From: an uncultured Burkholderiales bacterium
GTDB lineage: Bacteria; Pseudomonadota; Gammaproteobacteria; Burkholderiales; Burkholderiaceae_E
Direction of reading: 5' to 3'
DNA: 5,474 bases
Assembly (NCBI GenBank): GCA_903831925.1
Contig: CAIKZV010000544.1
Location: 1-5,474 of the forward strand
Shown here: in pieces, positions 1 through 4,800 of the stretch
Numbering within the stretch: the first letter of the stretch is position 1
Layout of the letters: every line of letters starts with the position of its first letter
Made by a program: the position numbers and the translations under genes
The notes under the pieces: model-generated
Told to the model about the DNA's origin: nothing
Databases searched by the model: none
The model's input: only the letters and a program-made list of their open reading frames with translations

Positions 1-1689
1 AATTTCGTCTTCGACAAGGATGTGCGCGGTGACGCCAAGGTCACGCTGTTCCTGCGAAACGTCAGTCTGGACGAAGCGGTGCGCACGATCATGCAGTCGC
101 AAAACCTCGATATGCGCCTGCTCAACGGAACCACGTTTCTGGTGTTCCCGCGCTCGGCTGGAAAGGCCAAGGACTACGTCCCGCTCGAGGCACGCGCCTT
201 CTGGCTCTCGAATATCGATGTGAAGCAGGCGGCGGCCATGCTGCGCAGCGTCGTCAAGTCGAAGGACATCTTCGTCGACGACCGGCTCAACATGATGGTG
301 GTGAAGGACACGCAAGCGGCTGTGCAGCTTGCGTCGCAACTGCTGCAATCGATCGATGTCGCCGATTCAGAAGTGATCATCGACATCGAGGTGCTCGAGA
401 TTGCCAGCACCAAGCTGCAGGAACTCGGCATCAAATATCCGAACTCGATTTCCTACGGCCTGGTGCAACTGCCCAATGCCGCCAACGCCGCTGGCACCAT
501 TGCCGGCGCCATCGGTAATGCCGCCTCGAACATCGGCAGCGTGATCACGCGCGACAACTGGACCTCGCAGACCGCGCAGGTCGCCAACCCGCTGCTGGTT
601 GCCAACCTGCGCGCCACCGACGGAACGGTCAACCTGCTGTCGAATCCGCGCATCCGGGTGCGCAATCGGGAGAAGGCGAAGTTTCAGGTCGGCGAGAAGG
701 TGCCGGTCTTCACCACGCAGTTCGCCGCCAATTCCTTTGGCGCGAGCAATGCGATCGGTGCCTCGACAACCTATATCGATGTCGGCCTGAAGGTCGAAGT
801 CGAACCGCAGATCTACTATGAGAACGAGGTTGCGATGAAGGTCGCGCTCGAGGTGTCGAACATTCTCGAGCAGGTTCAGGGCCCCGCACAGACCACCGCT
901 TATCGGATCGGCACCCGGCAGGCGCAGACGGTCTTGCGCCTGCGCGATTCCGAAACCCAGGTGCTCGCCGGCCTGATCTCCGACAGTGACCGGCGCAATT
1001 CGCAACGTGTGCCCGGTCTGAGCAAGCTGCCGGTGGTCGGGCGTCTGTTCTCGAACGAGTCGACGCAGGCAGAGCGCAGCGAGATAGTGCTGATGATCAC
1101 GCCCCGGATCGTTCGCACCATCGATCGCTGGGCCGGACCGTCCGGCAGCATGCCGGCGGGCACCGAGGCCTCGGCCGGCGCCCCGCCGCTGACATTGCCC
1201 TCCTCAGCGCGGGCCAGTCTGTCGCCCACACGGGGCGGTGCCGGTGGTGGTGGCGGTGCGGCCGGGCCCGCTGTCGGCTCGACAACTGACTCGCCCGGCT
1301 CCGGGCAGGAGCCCCCGCCCGGCATGCTCGCGCCTTCGGGTGAGCTCCGGCTGAGCGCGCCCGATCAGGTCAAGGCGGGTCAGGATCTGACGGTCAGCCT
1401 CGCCCTGGAGGGCATCGAGCTGAACGGCCCGGTGGAGGTCGAGCTGAGCTATGACTCGTCGGCATTCAGTCCGGCGACCGCCACCTCGATGCCCGGCAGC
1501 AGCCAGGCGAGTGTGACGCTCGATGGCAGCGGCCCGACGCGGTCTGGGCAGGTCAAGCTGCGAGCCAGCCCCGGCGGCGCGCGATCCGGCACGATCGGTG
1601 TCTCGGAGATCCGGGCCAAAGGGCCGGACGGCAGCGCAGTCAGCGGGATCGGCCTGCCGGCGCCGATCACGGTAGGAATCTCGCCATGA
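1..1689 (+). CDS. Type II secretion / type IV pilus-like outer-membrane secretin with C-terminal cohesin-like domain (5' partial)
   Basis: The frame is open from base 1, so the N-terminus (signal peptide and any further domains) lies outside the window; the GTG at 22 is not a credible start. Residues here count from base 1. Residues 1-50 look like an STN/N0 domain (NFVFDKDV, then VSLDEAVRTIM). Residues about 55-120 form a single N1-type secretin domain, instead of the N1-N3 series of classical GspD. Residues about 121-372 are the secretin barrel domain, with LLSNPRIRVRN, VPGLSKLPVVGRLF (337-350) and the closing MITPRIVR (365-372). A Gly/Pro/Ser-rich linker (about 373-447, with a glycine run after R411) leads to a beta-rich tail (about 450-562) resembling a cohesin module (GQDLTVSLAL, VEVELSYDSSAF). 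The family forms the multimeric outer-membrane channel for secreted proteins or pili. The stop overlaps the next start as ATGA. Secretin identity is firm; cohesin assignment is from pattern only. MshL or PilQ naming remains possible. Confidence 0.93.
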   Translation, partial: NFVFDKDVRGDAKVTLFLRNVSLDEAVRTIMQSQNLDMRLLNGTTFLVFPRSAGKAKDYVPLEARAFWLSNIDVKQAAAMLRSVVKSKDIFVDDRLNMMVVKDTQAAVQLASQLLQSIDVADSEVIIDIEVLEIASTKLQELGIKYPNSISYGLVQLPNAANAAGTIAGAIGNAASNIGSVITRDNWTSQTAQVANPLLVANLRATDGTVNLLSNPRIRVRNREKAKFQVGEKVPVFTTQFAANSFGASNAIGASTTYIDVGLKVEVEPQIYYENEVAMKVALEVSNILEQVQGPAQTTAYRIGTRQAQTVLRLRDSETQVLAGLISDSDRRNSQRVPGLSKLPVVGRLFSNESTQAERSEIVLMITPRIVRTIDRWAGPSGSMPAGTEASAGAPPLTLPSSARASLSPTRGGAGGGGGAAGPAVGSTTDSPGSGQEPPPGMLAPSGELRLSAPDQVKAGQDLTVSLALEGIELNGPVEVELSYDSSAFSPATATSMPGSSQASVTLDGSGPTRSGQVKLRASPGGARSGTIGVSEIRAKGPDGSAVSGIGLPAPITVGISP

Positions 1690-2201
1690 TCCGTCAGCCG
1701 CGTCCCTGTCATGCCTGCCGTCAGCGCCTGTGCCCCGGCGGCTTCACGCTGATCGAGATGGTGGCTGCGCTGGCGATCTTCGCGGTGTTGGCCGCGGTGT
1801 CGATTGCGCCCCTCAAACTCGAGCGCCAGCGCGCCAAGGAGCGCGAGCTTCGGGTCGCCCTTGCGCAGATCCGCGAGGCGCTCGACCGCTACAAGCGGAT
1901 GACCGAGGACGGCCTGATCGAAAAGGGCGGCCCGGGCGCATCAGGCTATCCACCGTCACTTCAGGTGCTTGAGGAGGGGGTCCGCGAGGTCTCCAAGCCC
2001 GGCAGCAGCCGCATCTATGTGCTTCGGCGTGTGCCCCGGGACCCGATGTATCCGGATGCCGCAACGCCAGCGTCCCGGACCTGGGGGCTTCGCAGTTATG
2101 CCAGCCCGCCCGACAGCCCGCAGGCCGGCGCCGACGTCTTCGACGTCTATTCGCTCGCCGAAGGCACCGGCCTGAACGGCATCCGATACCGGCAATGGTG
2201 A
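1686..2201 (+). CDS. GspG-like type II secretion pseudopilin (first of three)
   Basis: A 171-residue prepilin-like protein. The leader ends in a type IV prepilin peptidase site, G19|F20-T-L-I-E24, with Glu at mature position +5, followed by a hydrophobic membrane and assembly helix (about 20-42). An amphipathic, charged helix (KLERQRAKERELRVALAQI) continues from it, as in pseudopilins. The C-terminal part has a VPRDP motif (D119-P120), then TWGLRSY and DVFDVYS, typical of GspG-type globular domains. Pseudopilins assemble into a short periplasmic fibre that pushes substrates through the secretin. The ATG is fixed by the ATGA overlap with the secretin stop; no later in-frame ATG precedes the cleavage site. 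The 19-residue leader has three cysteines (C8, C11, C16), which is unusual. Which pseudopilin (G, H or other) it corresponds to cannot be settled. Confidence 0.9.
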   Translation: MIRQPRPCHACRQRLCPGGFTLIEMVAALAIFAVLAAVSIAPLKLERQRAKERELRVALAQIREALDRYKRMTEDGLIEKGGPGASGYPPSLQVLEEGVREVSKPGSSRIYVLRRVPRDPMYPDAATPASRTWGLRSYASPPDSPQAGADVFDVYSLAEGTGLNGIRYRQW

Positions 2202-2207
2202 GCGCAG

Positions 2208-2618
2208 ATGAACCGTGATGCTTTCGCCCTGAGGGTTCGCCAGCCGATGAGAGGCTTCACGCTGCTCGAGGTGCTGGTCGTGCTGTCGATCATCTCGCTG
2301 CTCGCCGCGCTCGCCGTGCCGCGGTATGTCGAGCGGCTTGAAGAGGCCCGTGAGGCGGTGCTCACTGAAAATCTCAAGGTGGTCCGTATCGCGATCGACC
2401 GGTTTTCTGCCGATACCGGCCGTTATCCCGGCAGCCTCGCCGAGCTTGTCGAGCGGCGCTATCTGCGCGACCTGCCGGTCGATCCGGTGACCCAGCGCAA
2501 TGACACCTGGCTCGAAGTTGCCGCCTCGGTGATCGAACCGGGTGTTGACGGCATCGGCGATATCCGCAGCGGTGCTGAAGGCACCTCACGCAAAGGGGTG
2601 AGCTATGGCGAGCTCTAG
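2208..2618 (+). CDS. GspG-like type II secretion pseudopilin (second of three)
   Basis: A 136-residue pseudopilin. It carries a prepilin peptidase site G16|F17-T-L-L-E21 with the conserved Glu+5, then a hydrophobic helix (about 17-37) and the typical ending AVPRY. The mature domain has GRYPGSLAELVERRYLRDLP followed by VDPVT (D92-P93), W and GIGDIRSGA, the pattern of the GspG major pseudopilin family. Its length is close to the usual GspG size of about 140 residues, so among the three it is the best candidate for the major pseudopilin. The start lies 6 bases after the preceding stop, with weak GGTGAG Shine-Dalgarno-like bases; an internal ATG at 2247 would leave only a three-residue leader and is less likely. 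The 3' end overlaps the next gene by 14 bases in another frame. Confidence 0.92.
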   Translation: MNRDAFALRVRQPMRGFTLLEVLVVLSIISLLAALAVPRYVERLEEAREAVLTENLKVVRIAIDRFSADTGRYPGSLAELVERRYLRDLPVDPVTQRNDTWLEVAASVIEPGVDGIGDIRSGAEGTSRKGVSYGEL

Positions 2619-3141
2619 GCCGTGCTCATTCGGTCAGTCGGGCCGAGCTGCAGTCGGTCGTGCGCGGTCGGGCGGCTGGGCGCTGCTGACCGCCCTCCTG
2701 TCAGCGATGCTGATCGGCCTGTCGGCGACCGCCGCCCAGATCTCGTTGCGTATCGAACGCGAGCGTGAGCGCGAGCAGCAGCTGCTGCAGATCGGGCGCG
2801 AGGTCGTCGCCGCCCTGCGCAGCTATCGCGATGCCGTCGGCGTCACGCAGCCCGAATTGCCTCGCCAGCTCTCGGATCTGGTCGATGACAAGCGCGCGAT
2901 CGGTGTGATGCGCCACCTGCGCCGCATTCCGCTCGATCCCTTTACCGGCAAGGAAGACTGGGGACTGGTCCGCCAGGGTGACCGGATCATCGGCATCTAT
3001 TCCCAGGCGACCCGGGCGCCGCTCACCCGTCGCGGCTTTCCTGCCGATTTCGCCGATTTTGACAAGGCCGCCCGTCTGTCGGACTGGCGCTTTGTGTTGT
3101 CACCCGCAGAACCCACCCCCCCAAAGGAACCGCGTTCATGA
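2605..3141 (+). CDS. Divergent pseudopilin-like type II secretion protein lacking Glu+5 (third of three)
   Basis: A 178-residue protein. Its N-terminus mimics a prepilin: a basic leader, then GG24|W25-A-L-L-T29 and a hydrophobic segment (about 25-45), but Thr replaces the Glu at +5 and Trp the usual Phe at +1. A strongly charged helix (LRIERERERE, then QQLLQIGREVVAAL) follows, then LPRQLSDL, RRIPLDPFTGKEDWGLV (D111-P112), IIGIYSQ and SDWRFVL near the C-terminus. This pattern matches, from memory, a family of small GspG-like secretion proteins in betaproteobacteria that often lack Glu+5. In known systems the Glu+5-less pseudopilin GspK caps the tip, but GspK is far larger, so that role is only an analogy. 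The start overlaps the upstream gene by 14 bases and the stop forms ATGA with the ATG at 3138. Whether it is cleaved by the prepilin peptidase is uncertain. Confidence 0.82.
   Translation: MASSRPCSFGQSGRAAVGRARSGGWALLTALLSAMLIGLSATAAQISLRIEREREREQQLLQIGREVVAALRSYRDAVGVTQPELPRQLSDLVDDKRAIGVMRHLRRIPLDPFTGKEDWGLVRQGDRIIGIYSQATRAPLTRRGFPADFADFDKAARLSDWRFVLSPAEPTPPKEPRS
3123..3128 (+). promoter_or_regulatory. Shine-Dalgarno AAAGGA inside the end of the third pseudopilin gene
   Basis: AAAGGA ends 9 bases before the ATG at 3138 and lies within the final codons of the pseudopilin gene. It is the only good ribosome binding site near the start of the downstream regulator, yet the ATG it serves opens a 12-codon frame and not the regulator's own frame. 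Confidence 0.5.
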
Positions 3142-3176
3142 CCCGGTCTTCGCCATGTACCAGACTCGAACGATGA
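3138..3176 (+). CDS. 12-codon mini-ORF coupling the pseudopilin and regulator genes
   Basis: The short frame encodes MTRSSPCTRLER. Its ATG overlaps the preceding TGA (ATGA at 3138-3141), and its own TGA overlaps the regulator's ATG (ATGA at 3173-3176). It has a good Shine-Dalgarno sequence 9 bases upstream. The peptide resembles nothing I know. The likely use, if any, is translational coupling: ribosomes re-initiate at 3138, stop at 3174 and re-initiate at 3173. It could equally be chance, or the trace of an old in-frame start. Confidence 0.35.
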   Translation: MTRSSPCTRLER

Positions 3177-4042
3177 ATCCGCCCAAGAAACCATTCGGCA
3201 AGCAGATTGTGGGAAAGCCAGACCTGTCGGGCAGCGCGGACAGCGGCGTATCGTCCGCCCGCGATGCCGAAGACGGTGCTTTCGCCCCGACCCCTCAGGA
3301 GCTCGAGCGATTGCTCTTCGCGGTCGAAACCTCCCACCAGATCAACAAGCGGTTTCAGTTCTTTTTGTGGGCGCAGGGGGTGCTGCAGTCATTTCTTCCG
3401 CATCAGACCCTGATCGTCGCTACCGGCAATCTCGATGCCGGCCAGTTCGAGGTTGATGTCTTCTCGAGCGATTCCGCGGCCGAGGATCGCGAACCAGAGC
3501 TGTCGAAACAGGCGCGCGACACCACCCATGCGGCGGTCAATCGCTGGAATGCCGGCGGCCGTTCGCCATTGGCCTACTCGTCTGACAACCGCATCGAATC
3601 GCTTGATGACCCGATGCTGGAAGCGGTCTGGGAGATGGGCCTGGGCAATACACTCGCCCACGGCACCAAAGATCTGCGCGGCATGAATGCCAGTTTCTTC
3701 ATATTTGGCCGCATGCCCCGCCCGCCGCGTCGGCGCACGCTCGAAGTGCTCGACATCCTGATGCCCTATATGCACTTTGCGGCCTACCGCTACGTGCTTC
3801 ATGACAGTACGGCACGACAGCCGAGTGTTGATCTGTCGGTGCGCGAAGTGCAGATCATGCGGGGTGTTCGCGACGGCAAGACCAATATGGAAATCGGCGC
3901 CGACCTCAATATCAGCCCGCTGACGGTCAAAAATCATGTCCAGCGCATCCTGCGCAAGCTGCAGGTCAGTAACCGGGCGCAGGCAGTGGCTTATTGCCTG
4001 TCGAGCCAGGTCTTTTCAGATGACCAGCGTTACCGCGCCTGA
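3173..4042 (+). CDS. epsA: LuxR-family transcriptional regulator, EpsA type
   Basis: A 289-residue regulator from the ATG at 3173. The first 40 or so residues are low-complexity and polar. An N-terminal domain follows (about 44-200), with HQINKRFQFFLWAQGVLQSFLPH, the pattern I associate with EpsA of exopolysaccharide and PEP-CTERM/XrtB-linked loci. The C-terminal LuxR-type helix-turn-helix (about 221-277) has LSVREVQIM, DGKTNMEIGADLNIS, then LTVKNHVQRILRKLQVSNRAQAV, where the recognition helix TVKNHVQRILRKL is well preserved. It should bind DNA and control transcription; the effector is unknown. No two-component receiver domain is seen. The start at 3173 is chosen because of its ATGA coupling to the mini-ORF; 3155 is an in-frame alternative, and neither has its own clear Shine-Dalgarno. 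Assignment to the LuxR family is firm; EpsA is from remembered motifs, and no exopolysaccharide gene is visible here. Confidence 0.85.
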   Translation: MNPPKKPFGKQIVGKPDLSGSADSGVSSARDAEDGAFAPTPQELERLLFAVETSHQINKRFQFFLWAQGVLQSFLPHQTLIVATGNLDAGQFEVDVFSSDSAAEDREPELSKQARDTTHAAVNRWNAGGRSPLAYSSDNRIESLDDPMLEAVWEMGLGNTLAHGTKDLRGMNASFFIFGRMPRPPRRRTLEVLDILMPYMHFAAYRYVLHDSTARQPSVDLSVREVQIMRGVRDGKTNMEIGADLNISPLTVKNHVQRILRKLQVSNRAQAVAYCLSSQVFSDDQRYRA

Positions 4043-4063
4043 GTCCTGGCCGGCTGTGAGAAG

Positions 4064-4093
4064 TTGACTTTCAATGATGGGCCGAGTTATATT
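4064..4093 (+). promoter_or_regulatory. Sigma-70 promoter of the str (rpsL-rpsG-fusA) operon
   Basis: A -35 box TTGACT (4064-4069) and a -10 box TATATT (4088-4093) are separated by 18 bases; TTATAT one base earlier gives 17. Both boxes are close to consensus, and the segment is visibly more AT-rich than the surrounding coding DNA. It lies just after the regulator's stop and ahead of rpsL on the same strand. Transcription would start near 4100, giving a leader of about 115 nt. Confidence 0.78.
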
Positions 4094-4105
4094 CGAAAGT
4101 TCTTC

Positions 4106-4117
4106 GGGATGCATCCC
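4106..4117 (+). repeat. Perfect 12-bp palindrome GGGATGCATCCC in the rpsL leader
   Basis: The palindrome begins about six bases after the predicted transcription start. It could be a DNA-binding operator at +6 to +17, or a weak RNA hairpin. Its position just downstream of a promoter suits a repressor or a start-site regulatory site, but no binding protein can be named. Confidence 0.4.
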
Positions 4118-4184
4118 CGGCGCTCTTTTGATGGCCTGCCTCTATTTGGATCGAATGGTGGTGTGTCGGTCAGTTTCAGCGCCG
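4118..4184 (+). other. Long-range stem across the rpsL leader
   Basis: CGGCGCT (4118-4124) is exactly complementary to AGCGCCG (4178-4184). The 7-bp stem would close a 53-nt loop covering most of the 5' leader and end about 30 bases before the rpsL start. A match of this length could be fortuitous in GC-rich DNA. The rpsL Shine-Dalgarno itself (GGAA at 4202-4205) stays unpaired in this fold and is weak. Confidence 0.25.
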
Positions 4185-4214
4185 CATTACCTGTGATTTT
4201 CGGAACCCAAACTT

Positions 4215-4592
4215 ATGCCGACCATTAATCAGCTGGTGCGCAAGCCGCGCGAACTGGCTCACGCAAAGAGCAAGAGCCCCGCGCTGCAGGATTCACCCCA
4301 GCGTCGCGGCGTATGCACCCGTGTTTACACCACCACCCCCAAGAAGCCGAACTCGGCCCTTCGTAAAGTCGCCAAGGTGCGCCTGACGAATGGCTTCGAG
4401 GTGATCAGCTACATCGGCGGTGAGGGCCACAACCTTCAGGAGCACTCGGTGGTCCTGATTCGTGGCGGTCGCGTCAAGGACCTCCCGGGTGTGCGTTACC
4501 ACATCGTGCGTGGATCGCTTGACCTGCAGGGCGTCAAAGACCGCAAGCAGTCGCGCTCCAAGTACGGCGCGAAGAAGCCGAAGAAGAAGTAA
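4215..4592 (+). CDS. rpsL: 30S ribosomal protein S12
   Basis: A 125-residue S12 of the expected length, complete from MPTINQLVRKPRE to a lysine-rich C-terminus. It binds 16S rRNA near the decoding centre and is needed for accurate tRNA selection. Signature segments include RGVCTRVYTTTPKKPNSALRK, TNGFEVISYIGGEGHNLQEH and RGGRVKDLPGVRYH. The loop lysines K43 and K88, where streptomycin-resistance changes arise in E. coli, are the sensitive-type residues, and D89, the RimO methylthiolation site, is present. Position 27 is Ser where E. coli has Cys, as I recall. It is the first gene of the str operon, 122 bases downstream of the -10 box, with only weak Shine-Dalgarno-like GGAA about 10 bases upstream. 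Confidence 0.99.
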   Translation: MPTINQLVRKPRELAHAKSKSPALQDSPQRRGVCTRVYTTTPKKPNSALRKVAKVRLTNGFEVISYIGGEGHNLQEHSVVLIRGGRVKDLPGVRYHIVRGSLDLQGVKDRKQSRSKYGAKKPKKK

Positions 4593-4609
4593 TCCAAGGC
4601 CATTCCGGT

Positions 4610-4632
4610 CGCTGCCGGTTTGTTTGGCGGCG
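4610..4632 (+). other. Upstream hairpin in the rpsL-rpsG spacer
   Basis: CGCTGCC (4610-4616) can pair with GGCGGCG (4626-4632) with one G-U wobble, around a 9-nt loop GGTTTGTTT. Its 3' arm overlaps the 5' arm of the terminator-like hairpin that follows by two bases, so both cannot form completely at the same time. Confidence 0.35.
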
Positions 4633-4667
4633 CCTGTGAAGGCGGTTTTTGTTCCGGTTGAGGCGCC
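4629..4667 (+). other. Alternative long-loop stem in the rpsL-rpsG spacer
   Basis: GGCGCCT (4629-4635) is exactly complementary to AGGCGCC (4661-4667), enclosing 25 nt. The left arm is the same stretch used by the terminator-like hairpin, so the two structures exclude each other. Confidence 0.3.
4631..4650 (+). terminator. GNRA-capped terminator-like hairpin with T run after rpsL
   Basis: CGCCT (4631-4635) and AGGCG (4640-4644) form a 5-bp stem closed by a GTGA tetraloop of the stable GNRA class, then G and five Ts (4646-4650). It lies 38 bases after the rpsL stop. The stem is short and the T run is broken by G on both sides, so full termination is unlikely. Partial termination, attenuation, or a processing or stability element for the rpsL message are alternatives. 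Confidence 0.4.
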
Positions 4668-4685
4668 AGCGTCCCAACCCTCCGG

Positions 4686-4718
4686 CGACGGTCGGGCGGC
4701 AGTGCTGCGAGACCGTCG
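4686..4718 (+). other. 8-bp hairpin in the rpsL-rpsG spacer, possible S7 operator element
   Basis: CGACGGTC (4686-4693) and GACCGTCG (4711-4718) form a perfect 8-bp stem. An internal GCA/TGC pairing (4699-4701 with 4706-4708) can extend it across an asymmetric internal loop. In E. coli the S7 protein represses its own translation by binding the rpsL-rpsG intercistronic RNA. This hairpin occupies the matching position and resembles an irregular protein-binding stem. The functional link is inference. Confidence 0.4.
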
Positions 4719-4760
4719 AGTAAGCGATCTGCCCGCGCCTTCTGGCTTGTGGTCGGTCAC

Positions 4761-4775
4761 GGAAGCTTCCCTTCC
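4761..4775 (+). repeat. GGAAGCTTCC palindrome and small hairpin upstream of rpsG
   Basis: A perfect 10-bp palindrome (4761-4770) is followed by a second CTTCC (4771-4775). GGAAG can pair with the second CTTCC around a 5-nt loop, about 14 bases before the rpsG Shine-Dalgarno. It could be chance or the last element of the spacer fold. Confidence 0.25.
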
Positions 4776-4789
4776 AGCTGAATATTTTT

Positions 4790-4794
4790 GAGGT
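4790..4794 (+). promoter_or_regulatory. rpsG Shine-Dalgarno GAGGT
   Basis: GAGGT ends 6 bases before the ATG at 4801 and follows a short AT-rich tract (AATATTTTT). It is a stronger site than that of rpsL and fixes the S7 start. Confidence 0.75.
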
Positions 4795-4800
4795 CAATTC

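Noticed and set aside
367..1005. Long open frame (212 codons) on the minus strand inside the secretin gene
   Set aside because: It lies antisense to a clearly conserved secretin domain, has no recognisable family features, and is expected from codon bias in GC-rich DNA.
1231..1270. GGT/GGC repeat-like stretch
   Set aside because: It encodes the glycine-rich linker of the secretin and is not an independent repeat element.
900..1325. Minus-strand open frame of 141 codons across the secretin end and linker
   Set aside because: Its proline-rich translation is the mirror of the glycine-rich linker; no start signal or family resemblance is seen.
2775..2788. 14-bp palindrome GCAGCAGCTGCTGC
   Set aside because: It is explained by the codons for Gln-Gln-Leu-Leu in the third pseudopilin's charged helix; no regulatory context.
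3059..3064. Perfect -35 hexamer TTGACA ahead of the regulator
   Set aside because: No -10-like sequence occurs 16-18 bases downstream; the hexamer encodes Phe-Asp-Lys in the pseudopilin.
2978..3172. Upstream extension of the regulator frame to position 2978
   Set aside because: It overlaps the pseudopilin gene by more than 160 bases, its translation is Arg/Pro-rich with no conservation pattern, and the LuxR domains need none of it.
4074..4196. 40-codon open frame in the region upstream of rpsL (starts MMGRVIF)
   Set aside because: Its start overlaps the promoter boxes, so its ATG would not be in the transcript, there is no Shine-Dalgarno, and internal ATGs also lack one.
4293..4760. Minus-strand open frame of 155 codons across rpsL and the spacer
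   Set aside because: It is antisense to the highly conserved rpsL and has no start signal or recognisable domain.
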